DNA of 7,696 bases from Clostridia bacterium. Its GTDB lineage: Bacteria > Bacillota > Sulfobacillia > SLMV01. The translations under genes and the position numbers were made by a program. The stretch spans positions 1-7,696 of the forward strand of contig SLMV01000210.1 in NCBI GenBank assembly GCA_007133365.1, given 5' to 3'. Below, piece after piece: positions 4,858-7,696 of this stretch; the first letter of the stretch is position 1, and each line of letters opens with the position of its first letter. The notes beneath the pieces were generated by a model, which worked only from the letters and a program-made list of their open reading frames with translations, did not search any database and was not told the origin of the DNA.

Positions 4858-7354
4858 ACTCTTCGGCATCCTCGATCAAATCCTCCACCAGTTCCTCTTT
4901 AATTCCACTCGTGACATTTCCGTTGTCTTTGATAACGAGATGGGCCACCGTCGCCACCTTATCCGCTTCTCCCGGTCGAATCAACATGACACCCTGGGTA
5001 TTGCGACTCAGTCGGGAAATGGCATCCACCTCGGTCCTAATAATCACGCCGTTGACGGTCACCAACATGATTTCGTTGCCTGGCTTGACCACCTTCATTC
5101 CCACCACCGGTCCGGTCCTCTCCGTCACCCGGAGCGTCTTTAATCCCTTGCCGGCGCGGCTTTGCAGAGTATATTCGGAAATCGGCGTTCGTTTGCCAAA
5201 CCCATGCTCGGAGACCACCAGGACATCCGCCTCGCGTTCCACCGTCTCCATCCCGACCACGCGATCTTCTTCGGTCAGTTTGATGCCGATAACGCCCTGG
5301 GCCTGACGCCCCATTGCGCGAACCTGATCTTCGTGGAATCGAATCGATTGCCCCTTTTCCGTCACCAATAGCACGTGTTGGTCGCCATCGGTTAAGGTAA
5401 CGCCCATCAGATGGTCCTCATCACGCAGCGAAATGGCAATCAGCCCACTTCGGCGAGGTGATTTTAGTTCCTCGAGCTTTACTTTTTTCACATTGCCTTC
5501 TTGCGTGGCCATAAAGAGATAGCCCTCTTGATCGAAATCCGTCACGGAAATGACGGCCGTCACCCGCTCTCCGGGCTCGATCGGAATCAAGTTGATCACC
5601 GGGGTGCCCCGGGCGCGCCGGGCGCCTTCGGGCACTTCGTGGGCCCGAAGTTGGTAAACCTTCCCACGGCTGGTAAAAAAGAGCAAATACCGGTGGGTGG
5701 TGGTGATAAACATTTGCTCGACAAAATCATCATCTTTGGTCCCCATCCCGAGGACACCCCGTCCCCCGCGTCGCTGGCGACGGTACGTGTTGACCGGCAT
5801 CCGCTTAATATAGCCTTGATGACTCAACGTCACCACCACGTCTTCTTCGGCGATCAGGTCCTCGACCTGCATATCGCCTTCCGACGTGGTGATGCGCGTG
5901 CGGCGTTCATCGCCGTGGGTCTCCAAAACCGCTTCAAGTTCGTCCCGGATGAGGCCATCGAGTTTGACCTGATCCCCTAAGACTTCACGGTAAAATTGAA
6001 TCGTTTCAACCAATTCGTCAAATTCTGCTTGGACTTTGTCGCGCTCCAAGGCGGTCAAACGCTGTAGCCGCATCTCCAAAATCGCGGTGGCTTGCTTTTC
6101 GGAAAACTCAAACGTTTCCATCAGCGACTCTCGGGCAATCTGGACCGTTTGACTGCCACGAATGATGGCAATGATACGATCGATGGCATCGAGGGCGCGA
6201 AGTAGGCCTTCGAGAATATGCGCCCGAGCCTCGGCCTTGGCGAGAAGAAATTCCGTTCGTCGACGAACCACGTCGCGCTGATGCTCGAGATAATGGACGA
6301 TGGCATCGCGGAGGTTTAGGACCTTGGGCCGGTTGTGGACCAGCGCCAATAGAATAATGCCGAAACTGCTTTGAAGCGGTGTATGTTTATATAAATGATT
6401 CAAGATGACGTGGGGGCTTCCGGTACGGGACACCTCCACCACAATCCGCATTCCCTCGCGATCGCTTTCGTCTCGAAGATCGGTGACGCCGGTGATCACT
6501 TTATCACGAACTAAATCGGCGATCTTTTCAATGAGTTTCGCTTTGTTGACCTGATAGGGAAGTTCGGTGATGACCAGACGGCTCTTTTGTCCCGGCAGGG
6601 TTTCAATTTGGGTAACGCCCCGCATAGTAATGATGCCCCGCCCGGTGGTATAGGCTTGGCGAATGGCCTCCCGCCCCAAGATGACGCCTCCCGTTGGGAA
6701 ATCCGGGCCCAAAATGTGATCTTGCATCAATTCCTCTGAGGTAATATCGGGATTTTCGATCATGGCCAAGACCCCACCCCCCACCTCGCTTAAGTTATGG
6801 GGAGGAATGTTGGTGGCCATGCCGACGGCGATCCCGGAGGATCCATTAACGAGCAGATTGGGGAATCGGGCCGGAAGGACCGCAGGTTCTTCCAAACTAT
6901 CATCAAAATTGTAGGAAAAATCGACCGTTTCTTTTTCCATATCGGTCATCATCTGCATCGCAATCGGCGTCAGTCGTGCCTCGGTATAACGCATGGCTGC
7001 AGCCGAGTCGCCATCGATCGATCCGAAGTTTCCGTGGCCATCCACCAGCGGATAGCGCATGTTGAAATCTTGGGCGAGCCGGACCAGCGTGTCGTAAATG
7101 GCCTTATCACCGTGGGGATGGTACTTTCCCATGACCTCCCCGACCACACGCGCCGCTTTTAAGTGCGGACGATCGGGCGATAATGCCATATCACGCATGG
7201 CATAGAGAATGCGGCGATGCACCGGCTTGAGGCCGTCGCGAACATCGGGAAGCGCCCGGTTGACAATGACACTCATGGCATAGTCGATATAGCTTTGTTT
7301 CATCTCATCGGCGAGACCGATATTGATAATTTTGCCGTGGGTAAATTCCGCCAA
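4856..7354 (-). CDS. gyrA: DNA gyrase subunit A
   Basis: GyrA is the DNA-breaking and rejoining subunit of gyrase (A2B2), which adds negative supercoils using ATP hydrolysed by GyrB. Its 832 residues are in the usual range. The winged-helix domain has HPHGD (79-83) and the catalytic Tyr123 in AAAMRYTE, which attaches to DNA; tower and coiled-coil regions lie between about 340 and 490. The GyrA box QRRGGRG (527-533) opens the pinwheel C-terminal domain and separates GyrA from ParC. The tail is acidic. The codon at residue 84, where E. coli has Ser83 in the quinolone-resistance region, is AAG for lysine; Asp88 (E. coli Asp87) is kept. The start is TTG at 7354, with GGAGGT seven bases upstream and MAEFTHG as a normal N-terminus. 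The gene follows gyrB by 72 bp. Confidence 0.98.
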   Translation of the reverse strand: MAEFTHGKIINIGLADEMKQSYIDYAMSVIVNRALPDVRDGLKPVHRRILYAMRDMALSPDRPHLKAARVVGEVMGKYHPHGDKAIYDTLVRLAQDFNMRYPLVDGHGNFGSIDGDSAAAMRYTEARLTPIAMQMMTDMEKETVDFSYNFDDSLEEPAVLPARFPNLLVNGSSGIAVGMATNIPPHNLSEVGGGVLAMIENPDITSEELMQDHILGPDFPTGGVILGREAIRQAYTTGRGIITMRGVTQIETLPGQKSRLVITELPYQVNKAKLIEKIADLVRDKVITGVTDLRDESDREGMRIVVEVSRTGSPHVILNHLYKHTPLQSSFGIILLALVHNRPKVLNLRDAIVHYLEHQRDVVRRRTEFLLAKAEARAHILEGLLRALDAIDRIIAIIRGSQTVQIARESLMETFEFSEKQATAILEMRLQRLTALERDKVQAEFDELVETIQFYREVLGDQVKLDGLIRDELEAVLETHGDERRTRITTSEGDMQVEDLIAEEDVVVTLSHQGYIKRMPVNTYRRQRRGGRGVLGMGTKDDDFVEQMFITTTHRYLLFFTSRGKVYQLRAHEVPEGARRARGTPVINLIPIEPGERVTAVISVTDFDQEGYLFMATQEGNVKKVKLEELKSPRRSGLIAISLRDEDHLMGVTLTDGDQHVLLVTEKGQSIRFHEDQVRAMGRQAQGVIGIKLTEEDRVVGMETVEREADVLVVSEHGFGKRTPISEYTLQSRAGKGLKTLRVTERTGPVVGMKVVKPGNEIMLVTVNGVIIRTEVDAISRLSRNTQGVMLIRPGEADKVATVAHLVIKDNGNVTSGIKEELVEDLIEDAEE

Positions 7355-7360
7355 ACTGCT

Positions 7361-7366
7361 ACCTCC
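7361..7366 (-). promoter_or_regulatory. Ribosome binding site for the TTG start of gyrA
   Basis: GGAGGT lies six bases before the TTG at 7354 (seven counting from GGAGG). No ATG or GTG at a better position is present, so the TTG start is well supported. The rest of the gyrB-gyrA spacer (7367-7426) has an ATTGATATC/ATTGATTGAC near-repeat and a TTGACA hexamer with no good -10, so no promoter is called. Confidence 0.75.
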
Positions 7367-7426
7367 ATCTCTTTTCCAACCCGCTCGTTGTCAATCAATG
7401 ATATCAATGGATCGACGACCGAGTGG

Positions 7427-7696
7427 CTAAACCACCGTATCCAAAAAGCGCACCTCGTCCGCATGATCCTGAATGAACTCTCGGCGTGGCTCCACTCGAG
7501 ATCCCATCAAGATGGTAAAAATCTCGTCCGCTTCAATGGCATCTTCCATGGTGACCTGTAGGAGCGTTCGGGATTCGGGGTTCATGGTGGTCTCCCAGAG
7601 CTGATCCGGGTTCATTTCTCCCAGCCCTTTATACCGTTGACTCGAAAACCCGCTTCCCTTGCCAACCTCTTGGATGACGCGATCGCGCTCGTCATC
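7427..7696 (-). CDS. gyrB: DNA gyrase subunit B, C-terminal fragment (5' part outside window)
   Basis: The last 89 codons and the TAG stop of GyrB are present, open in frame to the window edge. GyrB hydrolyses ATP and captures DNA for strand passage with GyrA. Visible are QRYKGLGEMN, PDQLWETTMNP and the family tail DAIEADEIFTILMG...VEPRREFI, which are nearly invariant at the C-terminus of bacterial type IIA topoisomerase B subunits. ParE shares much of this, but the adjacent gyrA favours GyrB. In this gene order dnaA, dnaN and recF would normally lie further upstream, that is to the right of the window. The GyrB quinolone-resistance segment is not in the window. Confidence 0.96.
   Translation of the reverse strand, partial: DDERDRVIQEVGKGSGFSSQRYKGLGEMNPDQLWETTMNPESRTLLQVTMEDAIEADEIFTILMGSRVEPRREFIQDHADEVRFLDTVV

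Noticed and set aside
4840..4869. Upstream ATG start (4869) for the AIR-synthase-like gene
   Set aside because: It would overlap the gyrA coding end, adds a poorly conserved Lys/Gly-rich leader, and lacks a ribosome binding site, while the ATG at 4839 has an excellent one.
4160..5143. 327-residue plus-strand open frame opposite the gyrA end and the AIR-synthase gene
   Set aside because: It is antisense to two well-supported genes, is low complexity in Ser/Thr/Pro, and shows no recognisable motif.
1..7696. CRISPR array, insertion sequence, phage or integrase signature
   Set aside because: No regular spacer-repeat arrays, transposase-like frames, or target-site duplications were found; the window is mostly conserved housekeeping content.

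Overview
All genes in this window lie on the minus strand, so it is transcribed from right to left. The content points to a Gram-positive Firmicutes/Clostridia-type bacterium: gyrB-gyrA followed downstream by serS and a tRNA-Ser, tRNA-Ser, tRNA-Arg cluster, a T-box leader, strong purine-rich ribosome binding sites, and free use of GTG and TTG starts. Moderately GC-rich coding sequence would fit a lineage such as Sulfobacillus or its relatives, but that genus is only a guess.

Right part (4840-7696): the 3' end of gyrB, complete gyrA with a TTG start, and an AIR-synthase-fold gene (PurM/HypE-like, function unknown) whose ribosome binding site overlaps the gyrA stop codon. These three probably form one operon. 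GyrA carries lysine at the position of E. coli Ser83, the main fluoroquinolone contact.

Middle (3552-3756): a well-formed T-box riboswitch leader with K-turn, specifier loop, AG-rich Stem I segment, Stem III, T-box bulge and competing terminator. The most likely specifier triplet is UCC (serine). It precedes a tight three-gene operon: a class II (FucA-like) aldolase, mtnA (methylthioribose-1-phosphate isomerase) and serS. A serine-sensing switch therefore seems to control serS together with two nucleoside-salvage genes. A FucA-like aldolase beside MtnA suggests the 'DHAP shunt' type of 5'-deoxyadenosine/methylthioadenosine salvage rather than the full methionine salvage route.

Left part (1-608): tRNA-Ser(UGA), tRNA-Ser(GCU) and a truncated tRNA-Arg(ACG). 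The 242-bp spacer between the two serine tRNAs holds a cluster of DnaA-box-like 9-mers: three perfect TTATCCACA copies and two one-mismatch copies, three of the five in tandem about 20.5 bp apart, plus a 14-bp perfect palindrome. No protein gene is supported there. Gene direction argues that the real oriC lies beyond the right edge near dnaA, so this cluster is more likely a DnaA-titrating or regulatory site than the main origin. The DnaA-box cluster, the T-box operon and the GyrA lysine are the most noteworthy items.
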